Origin: Colias croceus | Taxonomy: Eukaryota > Arthropoda > Insecta > Lepidoptera > Pieridae | Direction of reading: 5' to 3' | DNA length: 64,000 nt | NCBI RefSeq assembly: GCF_905220415.1 | Contig: NC_059547.1 | Location: 12,501-76,500, forward strand | Shown here: positions 20,801 to 31,545 of the stretch, in pieces | Position numbering within the stretch: position 1 is the stretch's first letter | Layout of the letters: each line of letters starts with the position of its first letter | The notes under the pieces: generated by a model | What the model was told of the DNA's origin: nothing | Database searches by the model: none | Seen by the model: only the letters and a program-made list of their open reading frames with translations | Program-made: the position numbers and the translations under genes

Positions 20801-23800
20801 AGATAGAGCAAGTTTTTAAAAGCCAAATGGTAATTTATTTTTATGTGATTTAATTTTTTTACGGGCCCTTGAAGCTGTGAACATACTGGGTAATTTTATC
20901 TTTCTTGTCATTAAATTCTTTTTTTATTCCATTCCAAGATCTAACGATAGTAAATGTTACCATACTGAATGGACCTATCTATCAGCTTAGCACACAATAA
21001 AAATCAAGCATCTACCGCAATAATTCACGTCACGTCGTCAGCAAAGAAACGAATATCTTGAATTTACCATTTTGGAACAAGTCATACCCTGCGTAGGGTG
21101 TAGCCATGTAATGCGCGTGTAGTACAAGTGGAGACGTGTGTGCGCAGAACTGGACGGAGACGTACGCCGTGTGGTCGCCGCTGGGCACGTACCTGGCCAC
21201 GTTCCACTGGCGCGGCGTGGCGCTGTGGGCCGGGCCCAAGTTCACGCAGTTCCAGAAGTTCTACCACCCCGAGGCGCGCTTCATCTCCTTCTCGCCCTGC
21301 GAGAACTACATCGTCACCTTCTCGCCCACCGGCGACCGCGGCGACGACAAGAAGCTCATCATCTGGGATATCAGGTACCCACCACCCATTTGCATTTGCA
21401 CACTTTATGTCAATTCATTTTCTTTACTTATAAGTATGAAAAGAAAATAACATAGGTACTTAAAATAATGCATGAATATTGAGATGTTTTTTTTTTTTTA
21501 ATATTTAATAATGAAAACAGAAAAATACATATGTGCCGATTGAAAATAATTTAATGACAATATTTTGCATCTAAATGAGATGACTTTGAAATAATTAATA
21601 TTAAAATTAGTCTCCCTAAATATAAAAATAAAGCGTATAGAGGACCGCGCAGTGATAGGGTGTGGTACATTGCAGGACGGGGCAGGAGAAGCGCAGCTTC
21701 CCGCCGCCCGACGAGTACGTGACGTGGCCCATCTTCCGCTGGAGCAAGGACGACCGCTTCTTCGCGCGGCTCGGCGCCGACGTGCTGTCCGTGTACGAGA
21801 CGCCCGGCTTCGGGCTGCTGGACAAGAAGTCCATCCGCATCCCGGGCATCCGCGACTTCTGCTGGTCGCCCACGGACAACGTGCTGGCGTACTGGGTGGC
21901 CGAGGAGAAGGACGTGCCGGCGCGCGTCACGCTGCTGGAGCTGCCCAACCGCGCCGAGATCCGCTCCAAGAACCTGTTCTCCGTGGCCGACTGCAAGATC
22001 CACTGGCAGAAGAGCGGCGACCACCTGTGCGTCAAGGTCGACCGCTACTCCAAGCTCAAGAAGGACAAGAACGAGCTCAAGTACTCGGGCATGTACTACA
22101 ACTTCGAGATCTTCCACATGCGCGAGAAGGAGATCCCCGTAGACAGCGTGGAGATCAAGGAGCCGATCCAGGCGTTCGCGTGGGAGCCGGTGGGCAGCAA
22201 GTTCGCCATCATCCACGGGGACCAGGCCAACATGCAGGTGTCGTTCTACCAAGTGAACACGGGGCAGGCGCCCACGCCGCTCAAGAAGCTGGCGGGCTCC
22301 TTCAACCACGTGTTCTGGTCGCCGCAGGGCCAGTTCGTGGTGCTGGCCAACTTCGGGCTCACGGGCGGCGCGCTCGAGTTCCTCGACACCAACGACTTCA
22401 CCATCATGAACGTGGCCGACCACTACCAGGTAACTATTACTACTAATCATATACACAATGATAATGTTTCTATGAATTATTCTCTGACTCATAATTATAA
22501 ATATTATAAAATTATATTTTAATTAAAATTAAAAAAAAAATTAATAATATTGTATTAATATTATAATATCACTATAATATAATATCAGGTTTAAAGGTGA
22601 ATTAACATAAAATTTATATTTATATATTTATTTATATAGTTAAACAACTCTAGATAAATATTACAAAACAAAGCTCAATGTGCCTGTCTTTCTGTTTTTG
22701 ATAAAATCAAAAACTACACCACTGGTTTTCACTTTTCACTATGTTTTTATCATTTACATTATATAGTACATAGTCGTTAGATATACATTTTGTTACATTT
22801 TGACTCCAAGTAACACCCGAAGATCGATCGAAAATTTCCACACTGATACATATACATAATATAATATGTATAAAAGAAAGTTGTGTTATTTTTCTGCTTG
22901 ACTATGAGTTGCCCGAGGCTACGCTCGCGTAATCAGAATAAATAAACAGTTGCTATGTCACATTTTTAATACAGTGTCATCTATCGGAATTTCGATATTT
23001 ATTTCGAAGCGATTGAAATGACATAATGTATCTTCTTATGGGAATCATGTTACTTTTTACTGCAGTAAAATCTATTGAAGCTGGCGCGCAACTAAAATGT
23101 CCAGTGATTGGTAGTCGGGGAATACCTGAGACAGCAACACTCAAGCACGATTCTTTAAAAAAATATTTAGCAATATAATACACTGGGTGACCTATGTCAC
23201 CCGCGTGAGCGTTCTAGTGTTACGTCACTACCCCACCCTCCAAGCATAAAAATCATATTGTTATCTTAGTTATTCTATATAAAATAAATTTTCCATTTTT
23301 CGCTTAACAAACACAACTTTATTTTATATATTTTATTTTAACTTGAGGTTTGATGACATCGAGCGTTTTATTATTTGTTTATACAAGAGAGTATGATGTA
23401 AATGTAATGGAGAGAGTGCGACGGAATGTACTGCACTGTGTGGTGTCCGCAGATGTCGGGCATCGAGTGGGACCCGACGGGGCGCTACGTGGTGACCGGC
23501 GTGTCCTCGCTCAAGTGCAAGATGGACTGCGGCTACTACATCTGGTCCTTCCAGGGCAAGATCCTGCGCAGGTGCGTCCGCGTCTTTGTTAGCTTTATAG
23601 TATTTCAATGTGATCGGGCTTCATAGGGTGACGATGGTAGGGTGTAATATCTAACAGTAAATTATCAGTAATAATTAATACCTAATTCTGATTTTCTGCA
23701 TACAAAGAATTAAAATAGAGGTCATATTATGTAACTTCTCGGGCCCGATCGCTTCTACTCGTTCGTATGTAACGTACCGTCGTTCGTGCGCTAACGGTCG

Positions 23801-24189
23801 CTCTCGCCCGCAGGGTGATGAAGGAAGGGTTCGCGCAGTTCCACTGGCGGCCGCGGCCGCCGACGCTGCTGTCGGAGAAGCAGCAGAAGGACATCAAGAA
23901 GAACCTGAAGAAGTACTACCCGCAGTTCGAGTCGAAGGACCGCATGCGCAGCACGAAGGCCAGCAAGGAGCTGGTGGCGAAGCGCACGGAGCAGATGAAG
24001 AAGTACCGCGAGTACCGGCAGGCGCGCGCCGCCGACTGGGCCGCGCAGAAGAGCCGGCGCCTGGCGCTGCGCGACTACGTGGACACGGACGCGCCGCCCG
24101 CCGGCCAGGCGCCCGACAGCGCCGCCGGCAACGCCGTCGAGGAGCTCGTCGAGTTCTTCGTCAAGGAGGAGACCACCGTCATCGACTAG
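17839..24189 (+). CDS. eIF3b: Eukaryotic translation initiation factor 3 subunit B (eIF3b), 7 exons, 701 aa
   Basis: Exons: 17839-17965, 18171-18486, 19197-19383, 21148-21374, 21676-22429, 23453-23571, 23814-24189. All have GT...AG borders and phases that join exactly to 2106 nt. eIF3b is a scaffold of the eIF3 complex that binds the 40S subunit in the cytoplasm. Exons 1-2: acidic N-terminus then an RRM (VVVVDGCP, GYIFLEY, at residues about 60-145) that contacts other eIF3 subunits. Exons 4-6: WD40-type beta-propeller blocks (AVWSPLGTYLATFH, FCWSPTDNVLAYW, IEWDPTGRYVV). Exon 7: charged C-terminal helix with RPRPPTLLSE and an acidic end (EELVEFFVKEETTVID). Length fits the family (about 690-810 aa). 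Exons 4-7 are strongly GC-rich at third positions while exons 1-2 are AT-richer. Introns 2 and 3 hold transposons. ATG context is AAAATGG. Confidence 0.96.
18871..19013 (+). mobile_element. Short Helitron-like element in eIF3b intron 2
   Basis: Starts TCTATACTAATATTATAAAG, continues CTGAAGAGTTTG(TTTG)n, and ends GGAGCGGAGCACAGCTAG|T: a TC start and a CTAG end before T. Same family as 47622-47817 (reverse). Confidence 0.75.
19461..19906. mobile_element. MITE with pogo-like terminal inverted repeats in eIF3b intron 3
   Basis: The ends CAGTAGAATCCTTTTATTAT and the reverse complement of ATAAATGGATTCCACTG form terminal inverted repeats of about 24 bp flanked by TA on both sides. The 446-bp body has no ORF. 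It carries a direct duplication of about 34 bp (TTTATTTTCTACAAAATGCT near 19783 and 19817) and several GTTATATTGACC / TTATTATGAC motifs. Non-autonomous Tc1-mariner/pogo type. Confidence 0.78.
20496..20712 (-). mobile_element. Helitron-like element in eIF3b intron 3, minus orientation
   Basis: Left end CTAGCTTTCCGCCTGCGGCT is the reversed hairpin plus CTAG terminus; the right end reads TATAATATTAGTGTAGA, the reversed TCTACACTAATATTATA start. Contains the (AAAC)n block and CCCGTGGGATTTCCGGGATA, as in other copies. Confidence 0.75.
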
Positions 24190-24206
24190 CCGGCCCCTTC
24201 TAGCGC

Positions 24207-24299
24207 AATAAACGCCCACACGCGCGATGCTGTTTCATTTCCGTAACACCCCACCCCCTCCCCCCATACTGTACGAGTCCGTATCGATAGCCCAATAAA
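24207..24299 (+). terminator. eIF3b polyadenylation signals
   Basis: AATAAA occurs at 24207-24212, only 18 nt after the stop codon, and again at 24294-24299. Either could direct cleavage; the second gives a more usual 3' UTR length. Confidence 0.6.
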
Positions 24300-24428
24300 G
24301 TTGATCTTTAAACATCGTATATCCAGGAAAATATATTTTGATATAATACTTCCGTTTTTTATTAACTGCAATAAAGGCGAACTACGGAATTGTTTTTTTT
24401 TTGTATATGCACTTCTGCTTCAAAATGT

Positions 24429-24907
24429 TCCGTTCGCGTTAAGAAAATAGTGAGTCATCGTTGTCCGCCGGCCTGGCCACGCCCCAAATTAGAAAGTCGA
24501 GTTCACAGTGACCAGTTGAAATCTGACCTTCGAACAAAACGGTTGTGTATTATGTTGGTGCCAATAACTCCACGTTTAAAATGAGTGACGTAAAAAAATT
24601 ATTATATGACGCAATAACATTAATAGACGCTAATCGTTGGAAGAAGTGCTGCGACCACGTGATACGAGAAGAATATACCATGTGGCATTTGGATGACGTC
24701 ATGGAACACGCAGAACAAAATTCTTTCATAATAAATGTAACTGAAGAATCTAGCGATACTGAATAGTGATTTAAGTAATTTTAAGACATTTTTTTTCCAT
24801 TAATAATAATTTAATGTTTAAAAAAATGTTTGTACTTTTTCTCCACTGTGAATACACCCTCATCCTGTAGTTGCACTGATGACTCACTATTTTCTTAACG
24901 CGAACGG
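24429..24907 (+). mobile_element. Short DNA transposon derivative with 31-bp terminal inverted repeats
   Basis: The ends are perfect inverted repeats of about 31 bp (outer part TCCGTTCGCGTTAAGAAAAT at left, ATTTTCTTAACGCGAACGGA at right). The 479-bp body retains only a transposase tail (separate entry). A target site duplication is not obvious. It lies 240 bp past the eIF3b stop. Confidence 0.8.
24581..24766 (+). pseudogene. C-terminal remnant of a DDE-type transposase
   Basis: 61-aa ORF with W-x-x-C-x-x-H (NRWKKCCDHVIREE) and a tail FIINVTEESSDTE. This resembles the C-termini of IS630/Tc1-related insect and cnidarian DDE transposases as I remember them. The catalytic core is absent, so the element was made by internal deletion. 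The ATG at 24581 may be coincidental; it sits between intact terminal repeats. Confidence 0.55.
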
Positions 24908-25352
24908 ACTTATATATTATTCTTATCTAAATTATTAGAGATCAATGAATTACGAGCCAGAATGTTTATGAGTCTATTGTATGTAATCTCACCTACCGAA
25001 CATCTTTGTAAATCTACATTCTGCAAAAGGAAATTTGAATTTGAATCATGTGGAACACTATTCTCTTTCTCTTTTGTGAGCTTGATTTCATTAAACACAT
25101 AGGTACACAATTTAAAGACCACCTGATCATTCTCACTTTCTTCATCATTTTCCCATTTTAATAATAAAATGAATGAATGATGAATTTTACCAATTAAAAT
25201 AAAGCAAAATAAAATGAATATTAAAAAATAATAAGACATTGGGTTACGTTACTAATGCTGTAGGCAATTTAGTTTACGCCGTCAGTAAAATAAATTCATG
25301 TTAGTATTTACTTGTTAAATAAATTGATTTTTCAATTTATCTGCGCATGTTG

Positions 25353-25539
25353 TAACATCACCACTGCTCGAACGGTGAAGGAAAACATCGTGAGGAAACC
25401 GACATGTCGAAGAATTAAAAAGTTCGACGACATGTGTCATCCGCCAACCCGCACTTGGCCAGCGTGGTGGATTATGGCCTGTACCCTCATAGGAGGCCCG
25501 TGTCCCAGCAGTGGGAACGTATATGGGCTGATGATGATT
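25353..25539 (+). mobile_element. RTE-type LINE 3' fragment
   Basis: Contains GGTGAAGGAAAACATCGTGA, CCCGCACTTGGCCAGCGTGG, GTCCCAGCAGTGGGAACG and the end GGGCTGATGATGAT. This order is the familiar 3' end of lepidopteran RTE LINEs, which finish in GATGAT repeats rather than poly(A). Only the last about 190 bp is present, so no protein is made. Confidence 0.8.
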
Positions 25540-25848
25540 TACTTGTTAATCGATGCGTATGGTGAATAGGTAAAAATAAATTTATATTTTGTACTCATAA
25601 AATATGTTAATTTTTGCATGGATGAGTGCTCAGGTGAGTTACCCATAAACTATTGAACGGATTTTGATGACAATTTCCAGTAATATAGGTGATAGTAGAT
25701 AATCTAAGGAATCACCGAGATCCTAGCTATCCTCAGTTATTAATAATAATAATTAAAACTATGGATATATACACGTGGAGCACACTGAAGTTATGCGTAA
25801 CTCATAAATAAAAGTTATAAAACAATATAGGTACATATTTGTATAATT

Positions 25849-26965
25849 TTAATATATTAAGTGCTTTTTAAAGTATTCTCCGTTATATTTTAAACAAATT
25901 TTCATCCGTTCCAACCATTTCTGGAAACATGAGGACCATTGGTCCGAGGATATGTTTTTTACGTGCTGTTTAAAAGCAATCACGGCATCTTCTGGCCACG
26001 TAAATGTCGAACCTCTGATTGAATCTTTGATTTTTGGGAAAACGAGAAAATCGCATGATGCTAGGTAGGGACTGCGTGCAGCATGGTTCACGTGCTCTGT
26101 TTTCAGAAGCCAAAAATGACTTTGTTTTGTTCGCACTATGTGCCGAAGCATTGTTATGGTGCAACAAGATGCGACTTCTAGGTCGATTTTCCCTCATTTC
26201 TTCTAAGACATTGAGCAAACAAATAGTGTACCTACCTCAGCATTAACAGTCTTTTGTCGCTCAAGTGGGATAGTGCAGAGTGCAGACAGAACCCGTCTTT
26301 GGGAAAAAAACGTAATCATTTGTTTGCCGTCCCTTCTCGCCTGCCTCAGTTTTGTTGGTTTGCTGTGACTTTCAAGCACCCACAACGAAGATTTATTTCT
26401 GCTTTCTTTCTGGAGTTTAACAATATATTAATGTTTCATCTCCTTTCACGATATTATACACAGCATTAGAATGTCCGTGATTGTACTTTACAATAGCATT
26501 TCTTTAAACCAATACTCGATATAGCTTTTGTTGTGGAATGAGTTCGTGAGGAATTAAACGACAACAAAGCTTCCTAACTTTGAAATGTTTATGTAAAATT
26601 TTCTAAATTTGGCTCATACCAATCCCCAAATGTCCTCGAAGCTCCTCATAAGTTATATGGCAATTGTCTTAAATTAGTCGTCTGATGGTAGCCATATTTT
26701 CCTCCGTGATCGCAGTTGAGGGTCGACCTTCACGAATTTCATCATGGAAAGAAACACGGCAGCGATGAAATTCAGCATATCAATGCCTTACAGTCCTCAA
26801 ATGAGGTGCTTCCCTCCTGAAAGCATTTTGAAGGCAAGCCTTGCAATTTTTCGGTGAAAGCAAACTTTAAAAAACATAAAAAATCATCGGCCTAAAATTG
26901 TTTCGTCTGTTCCATTTTTGCTAGGGACAACGAACTTCAACTTTAGATAAAAAACAATTGACAAG
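25849..26965 (-). pseudogene. Degenerate mariner transposase
   Basis: Minus-strand translation shows mariner blocks in order with frameshifts and stops. The N-terminal region (FHDEIREGRPSTAITEEN, near 26690-26770, with an in-frame stop soon after) is the linker after the helix-turn-helix. A middle block (LRQARRDGKQMITFF, near 26300-26360) precedes the first catalytic aspartate region. ILLHHNNASAHSANKTK (about 26150) aligns with the HHDNA block but has N where the second aspartate is expected. The C-terminus (FPKIKDSIRGSTFTWPEDAV ... KCLKYNGEYF-like) lies in another frame at 25849-26060. Inactive; terminal repeats not identified. Confidence 0.85.
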
Positions 26966-27580
26966 CGCTTCCCGCCGAATATGTTTTCACTTATGAGACT
27001 TCATATCATTGAGATATATGGAGACGACACCGCCTACATCACTTATGTTCCGCTCAACATACGCCATATTATGGCGTAACTGCGCGCTCATTTTTTATTT
27101 GTTTTAAAGTGAAACGCATCAAATAAGCCTTCCGGTGTGTTACGATGTTATAATGACAAATAATACAATTAATAATACGGAAAAGTGCAAAGGAATAACA
27201 GCTTTCATCGGTAAGTACCTAAGGAGATAATAATTTTAAAACTTAGTTACAGCAAAAAAATGGCGCACAGATTTTGTTCGTGGTGTCTCCTCCATACGTA
27301 GTATCACAGACTAATAATAATATATCACGTATACAAGTAGTATTATTAGGTATCTCAATGCTTCATATTCAGTATTTATTTTATTTTTGCTTTTCATGGC
27401 AAGATGTTGCCATGAAAAGCAAAAATAAATAAATACTTTTTGCAAGAAACTTCATATTAAGTTAAAAAAAAAATATAACATTCGAAATTCAAACATTTAT
27501 GGGTGGCCAGCAACACAAAACTTTTAGTGTGAACTGTGAACTAGGTAAGAAAGGTGAGAACGTATTGCAATAAATGGTCC
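26966..27580. other. AT-rich spacer, no gene recognised
   Basis: Contains a short inverted pair around 27381-27427 (ATTTTTGCTTTTCATGGCAA then TTGCCATGAAAAGCAAAAAT, spaced by GATG), i.e. a near-perfect hairpin with a roughly 20-bp stem. No coding or RNA gene signal seen. Confidence 0.5.
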
Positions 27581-27722
27581 TCCGTTGCGTTTGTCTGTCT
27601 GTTCACGATAAACTCCAAAAGAACCGGACCGATCTTCATTATGTTTTCTTCAATGGATAGCGTGGTTCTCGAGGTATTTACAGCAATTCGTTAAGCGGCT
27701 ACGCGGATGGAAAGTTAGTATA
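27580..27722 (+). mobile_element. Diverged Helitron-like 3' end
   Basis: GCGTTTGTCTGTCTGTTCAC, AAACTCCAAAAGAACCGGAC and the end AGCGGCTACGCGGATGGAAA-GTTAGTA resemble the body and 3' end of the CTAGT-ending family, with terminal CTAG changed to TTAG. Fragment only. Confidence 0.45.
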
Positions 27723-27759
27723 TTATAAGGAAAAAAAAATGTTTTCTCTTCTATATTAA

Positions 27760-28640
27760 GTATTTATTATTATTATTTATTTATTTGGAGATCCTACAGA
27801 AACAATTACACCCGTGTAAAATATAAATTAATGATATATACAATGGTAACATTAACAATTGATTCCTCTACGTCTCACAGTGAACATAAATAGAAAAGTA
27901 AAAGAAAAAAACTCACTTGTACAATTATTGATATCTGTTACAAGGAAGCCAAATACTTAAAACTAATACAGATTTCTGAAATATTAAACTAAGAGAAAAA
28001 GCATTAATTGAGCATGTACTCATCCAAAATTAGAAATATTATACACATAGGTAATTGGTTAATTGCACATTTGAAACTATATCGAGATCATGAAAACAGA
28101 TCTATTTCATTTAGTTTGTCTTGTGTAAGACACACATTCTGTGAAGTGGCGCGCGTTGTCCTGCGTTGGTTCTGGTATGTTGTACATGGAAAAGACATTT
28201 CGAACGAGTTGGTCGCGAAAGGACAAGTCGGCTAGTAAGTTCGAAGAATTAATTTCACCCACACAAATGCTTCTTAAAGTGACATCATCAGTTACTGAAC
28301 GTCTGTTGGTCAAGGACATCATGTTATATTTTTCTAAGAGTTGGTTGTATGAGCATCTGGGAGAGCATAAGCAATAGTTAAGTGTGCGCAGAAACTTATT
28401 CTGTATCATTTCCAATTTATTTATACCTATAGCAATTATAAATGGATTCCATATAGGAGATATATAATCGAGGTGTGATCTAACTAATGATTGGTAGAGG
28501 CAAATAAATGTATCCTTTCGTCTGAAATTCTTTGTCATTCGAGTGATGAAACCTAACATACGGTAAGCTTTCTTTAATATGTAGTCAATATGTACGTCCA
28601 TTGTGAGTTTAGCATCAAGGTAGACGCCTAACAGTGCTCA
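27760..28640 (-). pseudogene. 5'-truncated LINE: region after the reverse transcriptase
   Basis: Minus-strand ORF 28601-28107 (164 aa), extended upstream by GVYLDAKLT, matches the thumb and C-terminal region of Jockey/CR1-like ORF2 (GVxLDxKL, KKAYRMLGFI, LYQSLVRSHLDYISPIWNP, IQNKFLRTLNY). The RT catalytic part is absent. A 3' UTR with ATTTATT-rich tail runs to about 27760. Cannot encode a working enzyme. Confidence 0.82.
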
Positions 28641-28959
28641 AAACAGAATAGGTTCGGTTTCACTTGCTTTAAGCCTTAAGGACTAAGGTATACTTATTTT
28701 TTAAATAGGTACGTAACTAAGAACTGTGAATTAAATATGTAAGTGATGAACAGAAATATAAATTTTAGACATAAAATTGGTAGGTGTTGCATAATAATAA
28801 ATCATAGAACCGCTCTACAATTATTGCACAGACGAAAGGTGCTTTATCTTAGCATATGTAAGAGTGGGGATTGTTCATCCATCGGAATGTGTTCACTGTT
28901 CGGGCCTGTACTGTCTAAGTCGATCAAACAATAATAATTGTAAACATCATTTGAATAAG

Positions 28960-29256
28960 TTTGGGTTGGTGGAAAACAGATTTAGTTACCAAATAAAGCA
29001 CGGTAGAAAGTTGTTGGCGCATGGGCGTGCGTCGCCGGCAGCGGCTGCGGCCGGAGCGGGCGGCGGCGGCAGTCCCGCGCCGCTCCGCAGCGCGCCGCCC
29101 GCCCCAGCCGCTAGCGCCCGAGCGCCCGCACTCGCCGCGAACGAGCTCAACTTTAGCGCGATCCTTCCGCCTCACTTTTATTGTTACTTCGATCCAAAGT
29201 TTGCTCGTGATTTTAAGTTCTTTACTGGTGAATTTCATCGTTAATATTAAGGAGAG
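28960..29256 (+). other. Candidate GC-rich 5' exon of a plus-strand gene
   Basis: A CpG-rich block (29025-29160) in AT-rich surroundings ends with AAGGAGAG|GTAAGT, a strong splice donor at 29257. This is typical of a first, largely untranslated exon of a gene with a long first intron. A 126-codon frame spans it (28867-29244) but is alanine/proline-biased and stops before the donor, so coding is doubtful. It may belong to the gene whose exon lies at 50827-51122. Confidence 0.4.
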
Positions 29257-30880
29257 GTAAGTTTATTTGTTGATTTGTTCAATTATTTGTATTGAAAGCT
29301 TACTTTTGAACAAAGTTTTAATCATCTTTATAGCGCTATCATCAAATAATTATTAAGTAAATGGTAAGTAACTATTGCAATGTTTATATTTATAATAAAA
29401 ATAACAAGTTTTAATCGAATCGTTTTACAAAAAAAAAAATTGTTAATAGTGAAAAAATAATACATAAATCGCAAAACAAGTAAAGCAAGGTGAAGAAAAT
29501 TCCATTTTCTTGTCTTTCGTTCTATTCCTTTATTTGGAGCATGCAATAGTATCATCTGCCTTCAAAATTATCACGCGGTGTTCCGTGAGTAGGTATCGGT
29601 GAGACAGAAAACTATCTAATTAACTGTTTTTTTTTTTAATAATTAAATATTATTTTTGGCATAAGTACCTACTGGTAGCTTTTAAGTAATATGTATTCAA
29701 TGTAACTAATAGAAATTAGGTTTAGTTTTTCGAGCAATGTTACCCAATTCATATTTCATAGCTCGTTTTTCATAGTTATGTCATATGTGTATAACTAGTG
29801 TGTAGTCCAGCTGGTGTAGTCAGTATAGTGTGCTGTGTGTAGGTACACCAGACGACGCACGAGCGCTGCGACAGCTCCAGGAGCTCGGTGATTTATTTCC
29901 ATTAGAACCCGAAAAGCCGGCTTATCTACTTTACATGGAAAATACTTACAGTCGTGTTACTATCGAACAATTCCGCTCAAAAAGAAAATTATTTTCTTGA
30001 GCAGATAAAATTATAGACACAGACACACTATGATTTTTATATCTTCTAAGATCTTTCCTCTAGCTAAGAACAGTAGATATTTTCTCAAGCTTATTTCAAT
30101 GGTGGAAACTAAAAACCAGGATGTATTGCCGGTTTGATGAGGAAGGGTTGGGGACGTGCGGCTGTTTACCCCGGTGTGCCCCGGTGCGGTACACGAGGTC
30201 TCGCCTGACGCCTCCAACGCGCTTCTCTCATTACTCGCCGACGCGCCTCTAATACATCTTCATTAACTCGGAATGAACGAAGTGAGGATTTTTTTTGTAA
30301 TTCCTGCGTTTTCTTTTAAACGTTCCCGCGATTAAATTAATGAGAGCGTAGAATTCACACTCTCTGTACAAATTCATTTTATTTTTTTTTTCACTAAGTT
30401 GTACTTAGTAAGTTTTGTTTACTTCACACTAATATTCTTTATATACGAATAATTGTATTTCTCACCAAATGACAAATCACCAAAAAGATCAAATATGGAG
30501 GTACTTGTCGAGGACGCATCACCATTATCTTGTTTTGCTTTCCTTAACCACCGGCGATCCCCTGACGTATCGTATATATGCGACGTAATCCCTTTTTATT
30601 GTATTCTGGTAGAGGCACCTGTATTTCCTCGAGAGCTCTACGTTACGCGATATTACGGTTGTAATGACATTCTGTGGCCGAAAGTTTTTGGGTCAAGCTG
30701 CAATAACGTTTAGCGTTCTAAGAAGTATCTCCGATGTGAATGACGCACATATGCTTTTACAACGCTGAGCTTTCTGAATATGTACTTTAAACATAAATAA
30801 CATTCTAACCGAAACAATCGACTGGACTCGAACGCTTATATATATTTGAATGTATAAGTAGTTACATACTCATTGTCAAT
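29257..30880. other. AT-rich sequence, no gene recognised
   Basis: Only short open frames. A frame at about 29806-30000 (PDDARALRQLQELGDLFPLE in part) has protein-like composition and follows GTGTGTAG, but the splice acceptor context is poor. GC-rich patch at 30120-30250. Possibly intronic. Confidence 0.4.
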
Positions 30881-30884
30881 GAAA

Positions 30885-31545
30885 TGAAATGAATTGAAAT
30901 GAAATGAATTTATTCGCAAGAAAAGTGGTAATACAATGGTGTTATGAGAGAACTTGTTCTACACAATTCGCCAGTCACAGCTGGCATGCGAACAGTTACA
31001 TTAATTTGTGCTTGTTAATTTTTAAATTAATATAAATTATAAATATTAATTTATTGATATTATAATAAATTATTACATATTTGTATCAGAAAGTTAATTG
31101 ACAAATGCCATTGCATTTGTCAATTAACCAGTTTGTAAGTTTAAATTTAAAACTATTTAACGGTAGCTCTCTTATATTTTTAGGTAAGGCGTTAAATATA
31201 TTTAATATTTATGGCCATGACATATGCATTTTTTTACATAATGTTGTTCTGTGCTTTGGTATTATCAACCTGGTCGGGTCTCTCCGGCCAAGTTGACAGC
31301 TCTTCCCTGCACTATTGAAGATCTTGTAATGTTTTTTCACGAAAAGGGCAGCCTCCAACAGATAAATTCCAGTTAACGTCAATATTCTACATCTCCTAAA
31401 CAATGGTCTGCAGGAATCCAGAGGAAATGCGTTACAATGTCCATCCATTTTAAACCATTTATGTATATTTTGTAGACATTCGAAATTTTCACAGGTTCGG
31501 TTATTTGGTTGTATAATGTATATTATGGTAGAGCCACGGGTCACG
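30885..31545 (-). pseudogene. 5'-truncated LINE: C-terminal region and 3' tail
   Basis: Minus-strand frame 31544-31209, followed after a stop by FNALPKNIRELPLNSFKFKL, is the conserved C-terminal tail of a CR1/Jockey-like ORF2 (GIYLLEAALFVKKH, RLIIPKHRT). The 3' end at about 30885 is a run of TTCAT-type repeats (GAAATGAAATGAATT on the plus strand). No RT catalytic domain. Confidence 0.75.
31093..31128. repeat. Perfect 16-bp-stem hairpin
   Basis: GTTAATTGACAAATGC and its exact reverse complement are separated by CATT. It lies at the end of the LINE coding remnant, where the frame reads NWLIDKCNG. Confidence 0.85.

Noticed and set aside
21551..22492. Long 313-codon minus-strand frame opposite eIF3b exon 5
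   Set aside because: Shadow of a GC3-rich coding exon; the plus-strand frame joins exactly to neighbouring exons and matches eIF3b.
29806..30000. Protein-like plus-strand frame (RALRQLQELGDLFPLEPEK)
   Set aside because: No pyrimidine-rich acceptor, no start codon in the early part, ends without a donor; too weak to call.
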